A DNA stretch of 35,691 bases from Oscillospiraceae bacterium (GCA_029257695.1 JARIAU010000038.1:1-35691), one strand, 5' to 3'; shown: positions 24,962 through 33,193, counted from the first letter of the stretch. The notes: generated from the sequence alone by a model not told the origin. Numbers and translations: made by a program.

Positions 24962-25345
24962 GTGGATTTCACACGGGGAAAGCTGCCCGGAGATGCCGAG
25001 GCCAATGCACTGGTGGAGCGGGCCTTGTTTCTGGCGGCCACCGGATATTGGTACACCGAAGAAAAACGGGAGAGCTCGGACAAGGGCGGCGAAAAAATCA
25101 CCCGCACCCGAAAACAGACCGCCCCAAATGTGTCTGCCATCGCCCTGTGGCTCAATCACCGTGTTCCGGAGCGTTGGGGAGAGGGAACGGAACCGCCCTC
25201 GGAAAACAATCTGTTCGCCCTGCTGCGGGAGGCGTGGGAAGGGGGTGAAGGCGACGAAGTTTCAGCAATTCAGTCCCAAGCAGAAGCTGGCCATGACCTG
25301 GTGGAAGCAGAAAGAGTACCGCCGACTGGACGGAATCCTGTGTGA
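24962..25345 (+). CDS. Phage terminase small subunit, lacking the usual N-terminal HTH (127 aa)
   Basis: The segment VERALFLAATGYWYTEEK (about 19-36), then KITRTRKQTAPNVSAIALWL and NHRVPERWGEGTEP, matches the C-terminal half of a common Firmicute TerS family (pattern: ALGY, EE, KQ.APN, WL.NR.P..W). GTG 24962 sits 6 nt after AAAGGAGG, so the protein starts just before this half. The roughly 60-aa DNA-binding HTH that normally precedes it is not found in any frame of the 100 nt upstream. The last 33 codons overlap terL and look less conserved. It is the first gene of the particle operon. Confidence 0.72.
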   Translation: MDFTRGKLPGDAEANALVERALFLAATGYWYTEEKRESSDKGGEKITRTRKQTAPNVSAIALWLNHRVPERWGEGTEPPSENNLFALLREAWEGGEGDEVSAIQSQAEAGHDLVEAERVPPTGRNPV

Positions 25346-26507
25346 CGGTGCTGTGCGCAGCGGAAAGACCGTTTGTCTCACGGTGGGATTTCTGCTTTGG
25401 AGCATGACGGCGTATGAAAACTGCACCTTTGCCATCTGCGGCAAGACCATTGAAAGCTTGCGGCGCAATGTGATCAACCAGATTCCTCAATGGGTGGAGG
25501 GTATCTTCCGGGTGGAGGAAAAACGCAGCGAAAACCGCATCACCGTGTACAGCGGCGGCCGAAAAAACGACTACTATCTGTTTGGCGGACGGGATGAGAG
25601 CAGCTTTGCGCTGATTCAGGGCATTACGCTGGCAGGTGTGCTGCTGGATGAGGTGGTGCTGATGCCACGCTCCTTTGTGGAACAGGCCATTGCCCGATGC
25701 AGCGTCAAGGGAAGTAAATTCTGGTTCAACTGCAATCCGGAGGGGCGCAGTCACTGGTTTTTTCGGGAATGGGTGGAAAAAAGCGAGGAGCGGCGGGTGC
25801 TGCACCTCCATTTCACTATGAAGGATAATCCGTCTTTGGATGAAGGGGTGCGCCGGCGCTATGAGCGGCTGTACACCGGAGCGTTTTACGACCGCTACAT
25901 CCGAGGGTTGTGGCGCTCCGCCGAGGGTACGGTTTATGACATGTTCGATGAGGGACGACACATGACCGACACCTTGCCGCCCCTCACCGGAGAACCCTAT
26001 GTTTCGGTGGACTACGGCACACTCAATCCCACGGTCTTCCTCAAATGGCAGCAGGGAACGGACGGCGTTTGGTACTGCACCGGGGAATATTACTGGTCCG
26101 GACGGGAGAGTCACAAGCAAAAAACAGACGGTGAGTATGCCGACGCCATGGACCGATTTTTGGCCGGGACCGTGCCTCGGGCGGTCATCGTAGACCCGTC
26201 TGCGGCCAGCTTTATCACGGAGCTGCGCCGGAGAGGGTATCGGGTGCAGCGGGCAGACAACCGGGTGGGGGATGGCATCCGGGCGGTGGGAGAGCTGCTG
26301 CGGCAGGACAAGCTGCGCTTTCACAGCGGCTGCATCCATACGGAGGCAGAGTTTTGCAGCTATGTCTGGGACGAAACCGCTGCACAGAAGGGGGAGGATC
26401 GTCCGGTCAAGGAGCACGACCACTGTATGGATGCCCTGCGCTATTTTGTCATGACGGTGATCCATCGGGGAGGAGCCCGGGTGTCCAGACGCCCCCGGGG
26501 CCTCTGA
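25245..26507 (+). CDS. Phage terminase large subunit (420 aa)
   Basis: Packaging motor and headful nuclease. The N-terminal ATPase has Walker A-like DGAVRSGKT (34-42) and Walker B GVLLDEV (131-137). The C-terminal RNase H-like nuclease has Asp256 in VSVDYGTLNP, Asp317 in VIVDPSAAS and Asp396 in HCMDALRYF, so all three metal-binding acids are present. The start is taken as GTG 25245 (protein begins MKATKFQQFSPKQK), 12 nt after GGGAGG, since the sequence just after it is family-typical. ATG 25293 would cut into the conserved part. It overlaps terS by 101 nt. The frame is open far upstream but that is not coding. Confidence 0.92.
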   Translation: MKATKFQQFSPKQKLAMTWWKQKEYRRLDGILCDGAVRSGKTVCLTVGFLLWSMTAYENCTFAICGKTIESLRRNVINQIPQWVEGIFRVEEKRSENRITVYSGGRKNDYYLFGGRDESSFALIQGITLAGVLLDEVVLMPRSFVEQAIARCSVKGSKFWFNCNPEGRSHWFFREWVEKSEERRVLHLHFTMKDNPSLDEGVRRRYERLYTGAFYDRYIRGLWRSAEGTVYDMFDEGRHMTDTLPPLTGEPYVSVDYGTLNPTVFLKWQQGTDGVWYCTGEYYWSGRESHKQKTDGEYADAMDRFLAGTVPRAVIVDPSAASFITELRRRGYRVQRADNRVGDGIRAVGELLRQDKLRFHSGCIHTEAEFCSYVWDETAAQKGEDRPVKEHDHCMDALRYFVMTVIHRGGARVSRRPRGL

Positions 26508-26535
26508 ATGGAAACGAAGGAGGAAGGACAACAAG

Positions 26536-27864
26536 ATGATTTTGTATTTGGATCGGGCCGAAGTGCCCGATGTGGAGCGGCTGCCGTCGGAGGTGCTGCG
26601 CAGCCTGATCCGCAAGGGAGAACAAGCCGCAGGCCGCTGGGATCTGCTGTGGCGCTACTATCTGGGACAGCACGAGATCTGCAAGCAGAGCGGACCGGAC
26701 GAGGTGGCGGTGGTGGTCAACTATGCCAAGTATGTGGTGGACATTGCGCTGGGCTACTACCTAAGCCACCCGGTCAAGTATGACGCCAATCAGACGGATG
26801 CGCTGGGGCGCAAGGTGGATCTGATGCCGCTGCTGCGCTGCTATGACCGGGCGCAGGTACAGGAGACCGATCTGACCATCGGCAAGACGATGGGCATTTT
26901 GGGAGAGTGCCTGGAACTTTGTTACTCCACCGGCGGCGATCATCCCGGCCCGGCGTCGGCGGTGATCGACCCCAGAAACGGGATTCTGGTCAAGGACAAC
27001 ACGGTGGAACACGCCAAGCTGTTCGGACTGATCTGGGAAAAACGCAAAAAGCTCTCCGGCGAGGCCTATTATTTCGTCACGGTGTACACCGACCGCACGG
27101 TGCGGGATTACATCTGCACCGATTTGAATGGCGGAGCCTTTGTGCCCACCGGCGAGGTGCGCTATCACTGGTTTGGAGCGGTCCCCCTCATTGATTATGC
27201 CAACAACGATGAACGACAGGGGGATTTTGAACAGATCCGATCCCTGATCGACGCCTACGATGCGCTGATGAGCGCACGACTGACCGACAAAAAGAAGTTT
27301 GTGGATGCGCTTCTGGTCTTTTTCGGTATGACCTTGGCAGAGGGGGAGGAGCGCCGTCTGGCGGTGGAAAAATTCATCGACGGCGCCCCGCTGGATGCCC
27401 GTGCGGAGTACATTCAGAAAACCTTCAACGAGTCGGAGGTGCAGGTGCTGGCCGATGCGCTGGTGCGGGAAATGCACAAGATGACCCTCACGGTGGATAT
27501 GTCCGACGAGCAATTTGCGGGCAATGCCTCCGGGCAGGCCCTCAAGCTGAAAATGCTGGCCATGGATCAGCTGGTGGGCCGCAAAATGCGCCGCATGGAG
27601 TGCGGCCTGCGGGAGCGGATGGCACTGTACAACCATGAACTGGTGGTGCGGGGCGGAATGTCGGTGGTGGATCACACGCAGGTAGATGTGATTTTCACCC
27701 CCAATCTGCCCATCAACGAGGGCGAACGGGTGGATCTGGTCTGCAAGCTGCAAGGCATTGTGGACGATCAGACGCTGCTGAGCCAGCTGTGGTTTATCAG
27801 CGACCCGGCGGAAGCGGCGGAGATCGTGCGCCGCAAGCAGGCATCCTCCGGCGAAGATAAATAA
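26536..27864 (+). CDS. Phage portal protein, SPP1 gp6-like (442 aa)
   Basis: Dodecameric DNA channel at the head vertex. The sequence follows the SPP1-type portal plan: an N-terminal wing segment with WDLLWRYYLGQHEIC, then VNYAKYVVDIALGYYLSHPV, the core signature VPLIDYANNDERQGDFEQIR near 217-236, a stem/crown region with DGAPLDARAEYIQKT, and GNASGQALKLKMLAMDQL. Full length for the family. An AAGGAGG site lies about 12 nt upstream of ATG 26536. It follows terL after 28 nt, the standard order. Confidence 0.93.
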   Translation: MILYLDRAEVPDVERLPSEVLRSLIRKGEQAAGRWDLLWRYYLGQHEICKQSGPDEVAVVVNYAKYVVDIALGYYLSHPVKYDANQTDALGRKVDLMPLLRCYDRAQVQETDLTIGKTMGILGECLELCYSTGGDHPGPASAVIDPRNGILVKDNTVEHAKLFGLIWEKRKKLSGEAYYFVTVYTDRTVRDYICTDLNGGAFVPTGEVRYHWFGAVPLIDYANNDERQGDFEQIRSLIDAYDALMSARLTDKKKFVDALLVFFGMTLAEGEERRLAVEKFIDGAPLDARAEYIQKTFNESEVQVLADALVREMHKMTLTVDMSDEQFAGNASGQALKLKMLAMDQLVGRKMRRMECGLRERMALYNHELVVRGGMSVVDHTQVDVIFTPNLPINEGERVDLVCKLQGIVDDQTLLSQLWFISDPAEAAEIVRRKQASSGEDK

Positions 27865-27919
27865 ATGTGTATAGATCGCTCCGGACATCGGACGGGGCGG
27901 GATAGAAAGGAGAAAGACC

Positions 27920-28459
27920 ATGGAAGAAGAACAGGTAGAGCGGGAGGAAGGGACCGAAGTCCCCTTTGAGGTGCTGCTGCGGGACAACCGAGGCTATCAG
28001 TCTGCCTTTGACAAAAAGGTGGACAAGGCGCTGCAGACGGCCCGGGCCAACTGGGAACGGGAACAGGAGGCGGCGCTGGAGGAGCATCGGCAGAGCGTGG
28101 AACAGCAGGTGCGCCAGTCTCTGGAGGAGGAAACACAGGCACTGGCACGCAAGGAGGCGGACTATGAGCACCGCATGCGTCAGGTGGAGGTGGCGGACCA
28201 GCTGGTGGGGCTGGGCCTGCCGTCCCGCTTCGCAGGCTGGCTCACCGGGAACACCAGGGAAGAGAGCATGGAGCGGGTCGGACAGTTTGAAACGGCCTTT
28301 CGTGAGGCGGTCCGTGACACCGTCACCGCACGCATGGGCGGCCCGGTCCCTTTGCAGCCCAAAGCCGGAGCAGCCATGGATCTGGACACCATCCGGGGAA
28401 TGAGCCCCCGGGAAATCAACGCCCACTGGGCAGAAATTCAGAACACACTGAAAGGATGA
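27920..28459 (+). CDS. Phage capsid scaffolding protein, DUF4355-like (179 aa)
   Basis: Acidic N-terminus, then a strongly predicted coiled coil (about 30-95, rich in Glu, Gln, Arg and Ala). A helical C-terminus ends in IRGMSPREINAHWAEIQNTL, the usual coat-binding tail of this scaffold family. It would guide assembly of the coat protein encoded next and then leave the head. An AAAGGAG site precedes ATG 27920. Position between portal and coat gene supports the call. Confidence 0.88.
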   Translation: MEEEQVEREEGTEVPFEVLLRDNRGYQSAFDKKVDKALQTARANWEREQEAALEEHRQSVEQQVRQSLEEETQALARKEADYEHRMRQVEVADQLVGLGLPSRFAGWLTGNTREESMERVGQFETAFREAVRDTVTARMGGPVPLQPKAGAAMDLDTIRGMSPREINAHWAEIQNTLKG

Positions 28460-28466
28460 ATGAACA

Positions 28467-29303
28467 ATGGCATTTGAACACTTTATTCCCGAGGTCTGGT
28501 CCGCCAGACTGTTGGAGCACCTGGACAAGGCACATGTCTATGCGGGTCTGATGAACCGTGATTATGAGGGCGACATCCGTGCCTACGGTGACACCGTCCA
28601 TATCAACCAGATCGGTGACATTCAGATCAAGGACTACACCGGCGTGGAGATCGCCGCCCCTGAGGAGCTGAACAGCACCCTGATGGACCTGAAGATCGAT
28701 CAGGCCAAGTACTTCAACTTCCAGATCAAGGACATCGACAACGCACAGTCCAACCCCAAGGTGGTGGACGCTGCCATGCAGCGTGCCAGCTACGGCATCA
28801 ACGATGTGGTGGACTGCTATCTGGCCGGACTGCTGCTGGCCGGCGCCAAGACGGAAAACACCATCACTGCGTCTGCGCTGACCGCCGAGAACGCCTATGA
28901 CTATCTGGTGGATCTGGGAGTCCGTCTGAACGAGAACAATGTGCCCATGATGGGCCGCTGGGTGGTCATTCCCCCTTGGTTCCACGGTCTGCTGCTGAAG
29001 GACCCCCGCTTTGTGGGCAACGGCACCGGCTATAACCAGGCCATCCTGCAGGGCGGCTGGGTCGGCGATGCCGCCGGCTTCCGCATCCATCTGAGCAACA
29101 ATGTGCCTCTGGATTCCACCACCTACTCCATCATTGCCGGCACCAATGCCGCCGGTTCTTACGCCGAGCAGCTGGTGGAGCTGGAGGCCTACCGCCTGGA
29201 GAAGAACTTTGCCGATGCGGTGAAGGGCCTGCATGTCTACGGCGCAAAGGTCACGCAGCCTGCGGCTCTGGCGGTGCTGAAGTGCACCAAGCCCGGCGCC
29301 TGA
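28467..29303 (+). CDS. Major capsid protein, P22 coat-like HK97 fold (278 aa)
   Basis: Starts MAFEHFIPEVWSARLLEHLD, followed by YGDTVHINQIGDIQIKDYTG and IDQAKYFNFQIKDIDNAQ, all typical of the P22-type coat proteins of Firmicute siphophages. A central I-domain-like part and a beta-rich C-terminus (HVYGAKVTQPAALAVLK) complete it. Codon use is strongly biased to GCC, CTG, ATC and AAG, as in the proS gene here, which fits high expression and long residence in this genome. It starts 7 nt after the scaffold stop. ATG of the next gene follows by one base. Confidence 0.93.
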   Translation: MAFEHFIPEVWSARLLEHLDKAHVYAGLMNRDYEGDIRAYGDTVHINQIGDIQIKDYTGVEIAAPEELNSTLMDLKIDQAKYFNFQIKDIDNAQSNPKVVDAAMQRASYGINDVVDCYLAGLLLAGAKTENTITASALTAENAYDYLVDLGVRLNENNVPMMGRWVVIPPWFHGLLLKDPRFVGNGTGYNQAILQGGWVGDAAGFRIHLSNNVPLDSTTYSIIAGTNAAGSYAEQLVELEAYRLEKNFADAVKGLHVYGAKVTQPAALAVLKCTKPGA

Positions 29304-29304
29304 T

Positions 29305-29661
29305 ATGACAGTAGAGCAGTACAACACGGCCCTGCCCAGACTCCGCCGGAGTCTGGGTCTGGGTCCGGAGGAACAGGAAGAGCGGCTGCGGGATGTGCTG
29401 GATATGGCGGAGGAGGAAATCTGCCGCTATCTGGGAGAACAGGCGCTGCCGGAATATGCCCTGTGCCTGCTGGTGGAACTGGCCGGACTGAAGTATTTGC
29501 AGAGCGGCACGGGGGCCAAGAGCCAAAGCTACAGCGAGGGCCAGCTGTCCCAGAGCGAGAGCTATTACACCCCGGAGGAATTCCGGGAGGGGACCGAGGC
29601 CCTGCTGCGCAGCCTTGCCCGCAGCCGCAAAGTGACCATACGGGGGGCGAAGCGGCAATGA
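29305..29661 (+). CDS. Phage head-tail connector protein (118 aa)
   Basis: Small helical adaptor that binds below the portal. The family pattern is visible: an N-terminal helical domain, then SYSEGQLSQSESYYTPEEF (about 75-93) and ALLRSLARSRKVTIRG. The start at 29305 is one base after the coat gene stop, so translation is likely coupled. It overlaps the next gene as ATGA. Confidence 0.87.
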   Translation: MTVEQYNTALPRLRRSLGLGPEEQEERLRDVLDMAEEEICRYLGEQALPEYALCLLVELAGLKYLQSGTGAKSQSYSEGQLSQSESYYTPEEFREGTEALLRSLARSRKVTIRGAKRQ

Positions 29662-30017
29662 AATTCCGAGAGACACCCTATCTCTGGCAGCAGACGGCGC
29701 TGCGATACCGCCGCCGCACGGGGCGGGATGCGCTGGGCAACGAAACGGCCGTCTATGACATGGCCCACTCCGACGGTACGGTGGTGGGCAGCTTTCAATT
29801 CCCACAGGGCTGGAATCCCTCCGGAAAGGTGGGCAGTTCCGGCGTACAGGTAGGTCTGGATGGCGAGCAGGGCGGCGGCGTGCTGGAAGGATTTGTACGC
29901 AGCGAGGTGGAACTGGCCCTCTTTGACCGGCTGAAGCTGGGAGAAGAGGTGTGGGAGGTGCGGGCCATCCACCCCTGGCCCCAGCATCGCAGACTGCTGC
30001 TGCACCGGATCCAGTGA
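29658..30017 (+). CDS. Putative head closure or head-tail joining protein (119 aa)
   Basis: Starts at ATG 29658 (MKFRETPYLW) overlapping the connector stop by 4 nt. The frame is open before this, but the earlier start lies inside the connector gene. The sequence is rich in beta-strand character with RRRTGRDALGNETAVYD and ELALFDRLKLGEEVWEVRAI, in line with head-completion or stopper proteins that are small beta-barrels. I call it mainly from position between connector and tail terminator. Sequence recognition is weak. Confidence 0.7.
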   Translation: MKFRETPYLWQQTALRYRRRTGRDALGNETAVYDMAHSDGTVVGSFQFPQGWNPSGKVGSSGVQVGLDGEQGGGVLEGFVRSEVELALFDRLKLGEEVWEVRAIHPWPQHRRLLLHRIQ

Positions 30018-30027
30018 GGTGAAACAT

Positions 30028-30411
30028 ATGAAGCAATGGAACACCACCCTCTGCGACCTGTCTCCGGCGGTGAAGCAGGCGTTGGAAGGGATGGACTGTA
30101 AGGTGCCTTTCACCCTGCGCCGGGGCTTTGCCCGGGGGAGCTTTTCCGCCCCTTTGGTGCTTTGGCGGGAGTGGAGTAATGTCAGCACCGACTGTCCGGT
30201 GGTGGATGCGGTCACCTTTGAGGTGACCGTTCTGGCACCGGATATGGACCAGCTGTCCGCACTGGCACAGGGGGTGAATCAGGCGCTGATTGGACTGGGT
30301 CTGCGCCGACGCTATGCGGCCCCCGACAAATTTGACGGACAAAATTATCAAAAGACCTTCCGGTTTGGAAGGGCCATCGACAAGCGCATGATGCGCTTCG
30401 TGGACGAATGA
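30028..30411 (+). CDS. Putative tail terminator/neck protein (127 aa)
   Basis: ATG 30028 follows a GAGGTG site by 6 nt and is preferred to the in-frame GTG at 30019, which overlaps that site. The core VDAVTFEVTVLAPDMDQLSA followed by LAQGVNQALIGLGLRRR has the strand-helix pattern of tail terminator (gpU/gp17-like) proteins that cap the tail tube. The C-terminal NYQKTFRFGRAID strand also fits. It lies directly before the tail tube gene. Confidence 0.72.
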   Translation: MKQWNTTLCDLSPAVKQALEGMDCKVPFTLRRGFARGSFSAPLVLWREWSNVSTDCPVVDAVTFEVTVLAPDMDQLSALAQGVNQALIGLGLRRRYAAPDKFDGQNYQKTFRFGRAIDKRMMRFVDE

Positions 30412-30425
30412 AAGGATGATTGAAT

Positions 30426-30833
30426 ATGGCAACACAGGGTATTTCCACCATCGGACTGGATGTGAAGGTGGGCGATGTTTCGCTGAACTATGTCACGGAC
30501 ATCGGCGACATCGGCGCCACCCCCTCGGAGCTGGATGCCACCTGCATGAAGGACAAAATGAAGAAGAGCGTGCCCGGTGTGCAGGAGACCAAGGCCTTTG
30601 AAGTGACCTTCCTCTTCGACAACTCTACCACCAACAGTGATTATCGCCGCCTGAAGAAAATGCAGACCGATGGCAATGTGGTGGCACTGGAGGTCACCTT
30701 CCCTGACGGCACCAAGTTTGCCACCAGCGGCTATGTGTCCGTGATGGTCAGCGGCGCCAAGGTGGATGAGCTGATCTCGGCCAAGCTGAATCTGAGCCTG
30801 CAGAGCGACTGGACGGTTACCGATCCGGTCTGA
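30426..30833 (+). CDS. Major tail tube protein (135 aa)
   Basis: Starts MATQGISTIGLDVKVGD at ATG 30426, after an AAAGGATG site. It has the two-sheet barrel pattern of siphovirus tube proteins: DIGDIGATPSELDATCMKD (a typical loop), TKAFEVTFLFDN, VALEVTFPDGTKF and TSGYVSVMVSGAKVDELISA. A single-domain form, without extra Ig-like domains. No tail sheath gene is present, so the tail is non-contractile. Confidence 0.86.
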   Translation: MATQGISTIGLDVKVGDVSLNYVTDIGDIGATPSELDATCMKDKMKKSVPGVQETKAFEVTFLFDNSTTNSDYRRLKKMQTDGNVVALEVTFPDGTKFATSGYVSVMVSGAKVDELISAKLNLSLQSDWTVTDPV

Positions 30834-30847
30834 GAGGAGGGACCCAA

Positions 30848-31231
30848 ATGAAAAAGCATGTATACACCCTGCGTGTGGGAGGGGAAGAGCTGCAGCTGCG
30901 CCTGACCATGGCAGGCCAGCGAGCCCTGCGTAAGCAGTGGGAGGAGGACATGATGCCCTTTCTGGTGTCGGCGGCTGCGGACGGCGAACGCTTTTGCAGC
31001 CTGCTGACCCAGTGCCTCAACTGGGAGGGAAACGAGAATTCCGTCACCGACGGTGCCGTACTTTACGATCTGCTGGTGGATGAAGGCTGGCAGGGACAGG
31101 CGGTGTTTGCGGCACTGACCTTCGATCTGGCGGCGGAGTCCGGATTGCTGACCCGTGAGCAGGCAAATACCCTCACCGAGACGGTACTTCACGCCTATAA
31201 TGAGGCCTTTGCCACACTGGAGGAGGCGTGA
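30848..31231 (+). CDS. Tail assembly chaperone, first (gpG-like, 127 aa)
   Basis: Lies between the tail tube and tape measure genes, where the lambda gpG/gpGT-type chaperones are encoded. The protein is small and mostly helical, beginning with strands YTLRVGGEELQLRLTM and continuing with ALRKQWEEDMMPFLVSAA. A GAGAGGAGG site precedes ATG 30848. The downstream gene is in the -1 frame, as in gpG/gpGT, but a slippery heptamer is absent (see the findings). Confidence 0.75.
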   Translation: MKKHVYTLRVGGEELQLRLTMAGQRALRKQWEEDMMPFLVSAAADGERFCSLLTQCLNWEGNENSVTDGAVLYDLLVDEGWQGQAVFAALTFDLAAESGLLTREQANTLTETVLHAYNEAFATLEEA

Positions 31232-31602
31232 CGGAAGAGGAGCTGCTCCGGGAGGCGGCCGCTCTGGGGGAAATGGAAGGAGAGGAACTGACCTTCGGGG
31301 AATTGCAGGAGCGCATGGAACGGGCGGAGCTGCGGCAGCGGAGATGGCTGCAGCAGCTCTCCCTTCTGGCCTATCGCCATGCTGTGCTGGTGGCACAGGC
31401 ACTGGCAGGACAGCGGCTGCCTGCGGTGGAGGAGGTGTTTCCTTTTTGGAGTGAGGAAGAATTGCAGCAGCTGCGGCTGAGCCGCTGCCGCAGCATGATG
31501 GAGCGCCTTGCGGCGCAGTCTTCGGGAAAGGAGCGTGGAAATGAAACAACCGAGTACGATCCGCCCGGAACGGGCGAAGGAACTCATTCAAAGCGTGCAT
31601 AA
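31228..31602 (+). CDS. Tail assembly chaperone, second (124 aa, GTG start)
   Basis: The GTG at 31228 overlaps the first chaperone's stop codon (GTGA) and has GGAGGAGG directly upstream inside that gene, so it is probably made by coupled re-initiation. It is helical and rich in Glu, Leu, Gln and Arg (EELTFGELQERMERAELRQR). The middle part QQLSLLAYRHAVLVAQALAG resembles the C-terminal extension of gpGT-type proteins. Its last 60 nt overlap the tape measure gene in another frame. Confidence 0.68.
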   Translation: MTEEELLREAAALGEMEGEELTFGELQERMERAELRQRRWLQQLSLLAYRHAVLVAQALAGQRLPAVEEVFPFWSEEELQQLRLSRCRSMMERLAAQSSGKERGNETTEYDPPGTGEGTHSKRA

Positions 31603-32797
31603 AGCGGCCGGCGGACTGGATCGACGGCTGCTTTCCGTGGCCACGGTGAACAAAAGAGCCACCAAGGCCATTCAACAGGCCACCAAGGTGACCAAACAGC
31701 TGGCGGCGCTGATGCGCTTTGACGAAATCAACCGTTTGCAGGAGAAAACGGTCAGCGCAGGACGGGGCGGCAGCCGCAGTCACGGGCACAGTAAGGTGAA
31801 AACCGGCCCCACCGCCCTGCACGACATCAAGGGGCGCTTTCAGCTGCCGGACCGCACGGGGTTCAAGGATGCCTGGGCCGATCTTTCTGTGGAAACGGCG
31901 CAGTTTCAGGAGAGCGCCATCCGCTTTGGCGGCGGATGGTGGACCAGCTTCACCAAGTCCCTCAAGCAGGCGATGGGCAATGTGGGGGACTGGGTCAAGC
32001 AGCACCTTTGGGACCCGATTTTCGGCGCATGGAGCGGCATGGGCGGTCTGGTGCTGGGCATCGGCACGACGCTGCTGAACTCCCCGTTACAGCTGTGGAA
32101 TCTGTTTCACACAGGGTGGCTGTCCTCGGAAAAGATCGTGGGCATCGGCAATGTGTTGGTGTCGGCAGCCTCCAGCCTTTGGAATCACTTTCGGGAAGGG
32201 TGGGGCAGCCGTGGCGTGAGCATCTTCAACACGCTGGCCAGCACGGCATCCGGACTGTGGAGCCGGTTCCGCTCCGGTTGGGGCGCCCGGACGGTCAGCA
32301 TCTTCAACAGCCTGTCCAATACGGCGTCCAATCTCTGGGCCAAATTCCGTTCCGGCTGGGGCAGCCGGACGGTTCAGGTGGTGAACACGCTGCAAAACAG
32401 TGCGGAACATCTGTGGTCCCAGTTCCGCAGGGGCTGGGTGGGAAAGGTGCTGTCCCTGCGGGTGTCCTTCAATCCGGCGGTCAGCGGGGTCAAGCGGGCG
32501 GTTTGCCGGGCATTGGGACTCAACGGCTGGCCGTCCCTGTCCTTCGCCGCCCGGGGCGGCGTGTTCCGCAACGCCACCCTGACCATGCTGGGCGAGGCCG
32601 GCACCGAGGCAGTGGTGCCGCTGGAAAACAACACGGAATGGATGGAAGTGATGGCAGGCAAGCTGCAAGAGCACATGGGCGTGTCCGGCAGCATCACCGT
32701 GCCGGTGTACATCGGCGGGGAAAAGCTGGGCGAAGCGGTGGTGGATTCCATCAATGCCATCACCCGCCGCACCGGCGTCAGCCCCATCTACATCTGA
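31541..32797 (+). CDS. Short tape measure protein with internal repeats (418 aa)
   Basis: Sets tail length and helps DNA delivery. ATG 31541 lies 7 nt after AAAGGAG. The N-terminal third is basic and helical. The middle has hydrophobic stretches (MGGLVLGIGTTLLNS), followed by five copies of a roughly 26-aa unit of the form LWxxFRxGWGxRTVSIFNxL, with AS near the end. The C-terminus has the common tape-measure end FAARGGVFRNATLTMLGEAG followed by TEAVVPLENN. At 418 aa it is short. With the usual 1.5 angstrom per residue the tail would be near 60 nm. Confidence 0.87.
   Translation: MKQPSTIRPERAKELIQSVHKAAGGLDRRLLSVATVNKRATKAIQQATKVTKQLAALMRFDEINRLQEKTVSAGRGGSRSHGHSKVKTGPTALHDIKGRFQLPDRTGFKDAWADLSVETAQFQESAIRFGGGWWTSFTKSLKQAMGNVGDWVKQHLWDPIFGAWSGMGGLVLGIGTTLLNSPLQLWNLFHTGWLSSEKIVGIGNVLVSAASSLWNHFREGWGSRGVSIFNTLASTASGLWSRFRSGWGARTVSIFNSLSNTASNLWAKFRSGWGSRTVQVVNTLQNSAEHLWSQFRRGWVGKVLSLRVSFNPAVSGVKRAVCRALGLNGWPSLSFAARGGVFRNATLTMLGEAGTEAVVPLENNTEWMEVMAGKLQEHMGVSGSITVPVYIGGEKLGEAVVDSINAITRRTGVSPIYI
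32093..32464 (+). repeat. Five tandem 78-bp-type coding repeats in the tape measure gene
   Basis: Units begin at 32093 (84 nt), 32177, 32255, 32333 (78 nt each) and 32411 (partial, about 54 nt). Each starts with LW and contains a Phe/Gly-Trp pair. The DNA copies have diverged but keep phase. Confidence 0.85.
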
Positions 32798-32815
32798 GGA
32801 AGGAGGGGGATCGTT

Positions 32816-33181
32816 GTGTATGCGGTGCAATTCGGCGGCGTGGATATGCCGCCGCCAAAGGTCAACGGCGGGGTCGTGGAGACCTATGAGGAGATTTGGA
32901 GTGCAAACACCGGACGCAATGCCGCCGGCAGCATGGTTGGCACCCGAGTGGCCACCAAAGCAAAAATCAAATTCAGTTGGAATGCGCTGAGCTGGTGGGA
33001 TGCGGCCAAAATCAAGCAGGCCGTCTGCGGGAAGGGGTTTACCACCTGCACCTATCCCAGTGTGGATGGCAGCAGCCACACCATTACGGGCTATTTTTCG
33101 GCGCTCAACGTCAGCCAGTACAGCTGGCAGGACGGAAAGCGGTGGGCCACGGCCATGTCAGTCAATTTTATCGAGAAATGA
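32816..33181 (+). CDS. DUF6711-like phage tail protein (121 aa)
   Basis: Starts at GTG 32816, about 9 nt after AGGAGGGGG. It has the short beta-rich pattern of a small family found after tape measure genes: KVNGGVVETYEEIWSANTGR, TRVATKAKIKFSWNALSW, and the end TAMSVNFIEK. By position it may do the job of a distal tail (Dit-like) ring, but homology to Dit is not evident. The assignment to DUF6711 is from memory of the pattern. Confidence 0.65.
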   Translation: MYAVQFGGVDMPPPKVNGGVVETYEEIWSANTGRNAAGSMVGTRVATKAKIKFSWNALSWWDAAKIKQAVCGKGFTTCTYPSVDGSSHTITGYFSALNVSQYSWQDGKRWATAMSVNFIEK

Positions 33182-33193
33182 GGTGAAAGGGGG

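Noticed and set aside
24210..25244. Large upstream extension of the terminase large subunit frame (765 aa in total)
   Set aside because: It runs antisense to the repressor, through the switch region and out of frame through terS. No homology to terminase appears before 25245.
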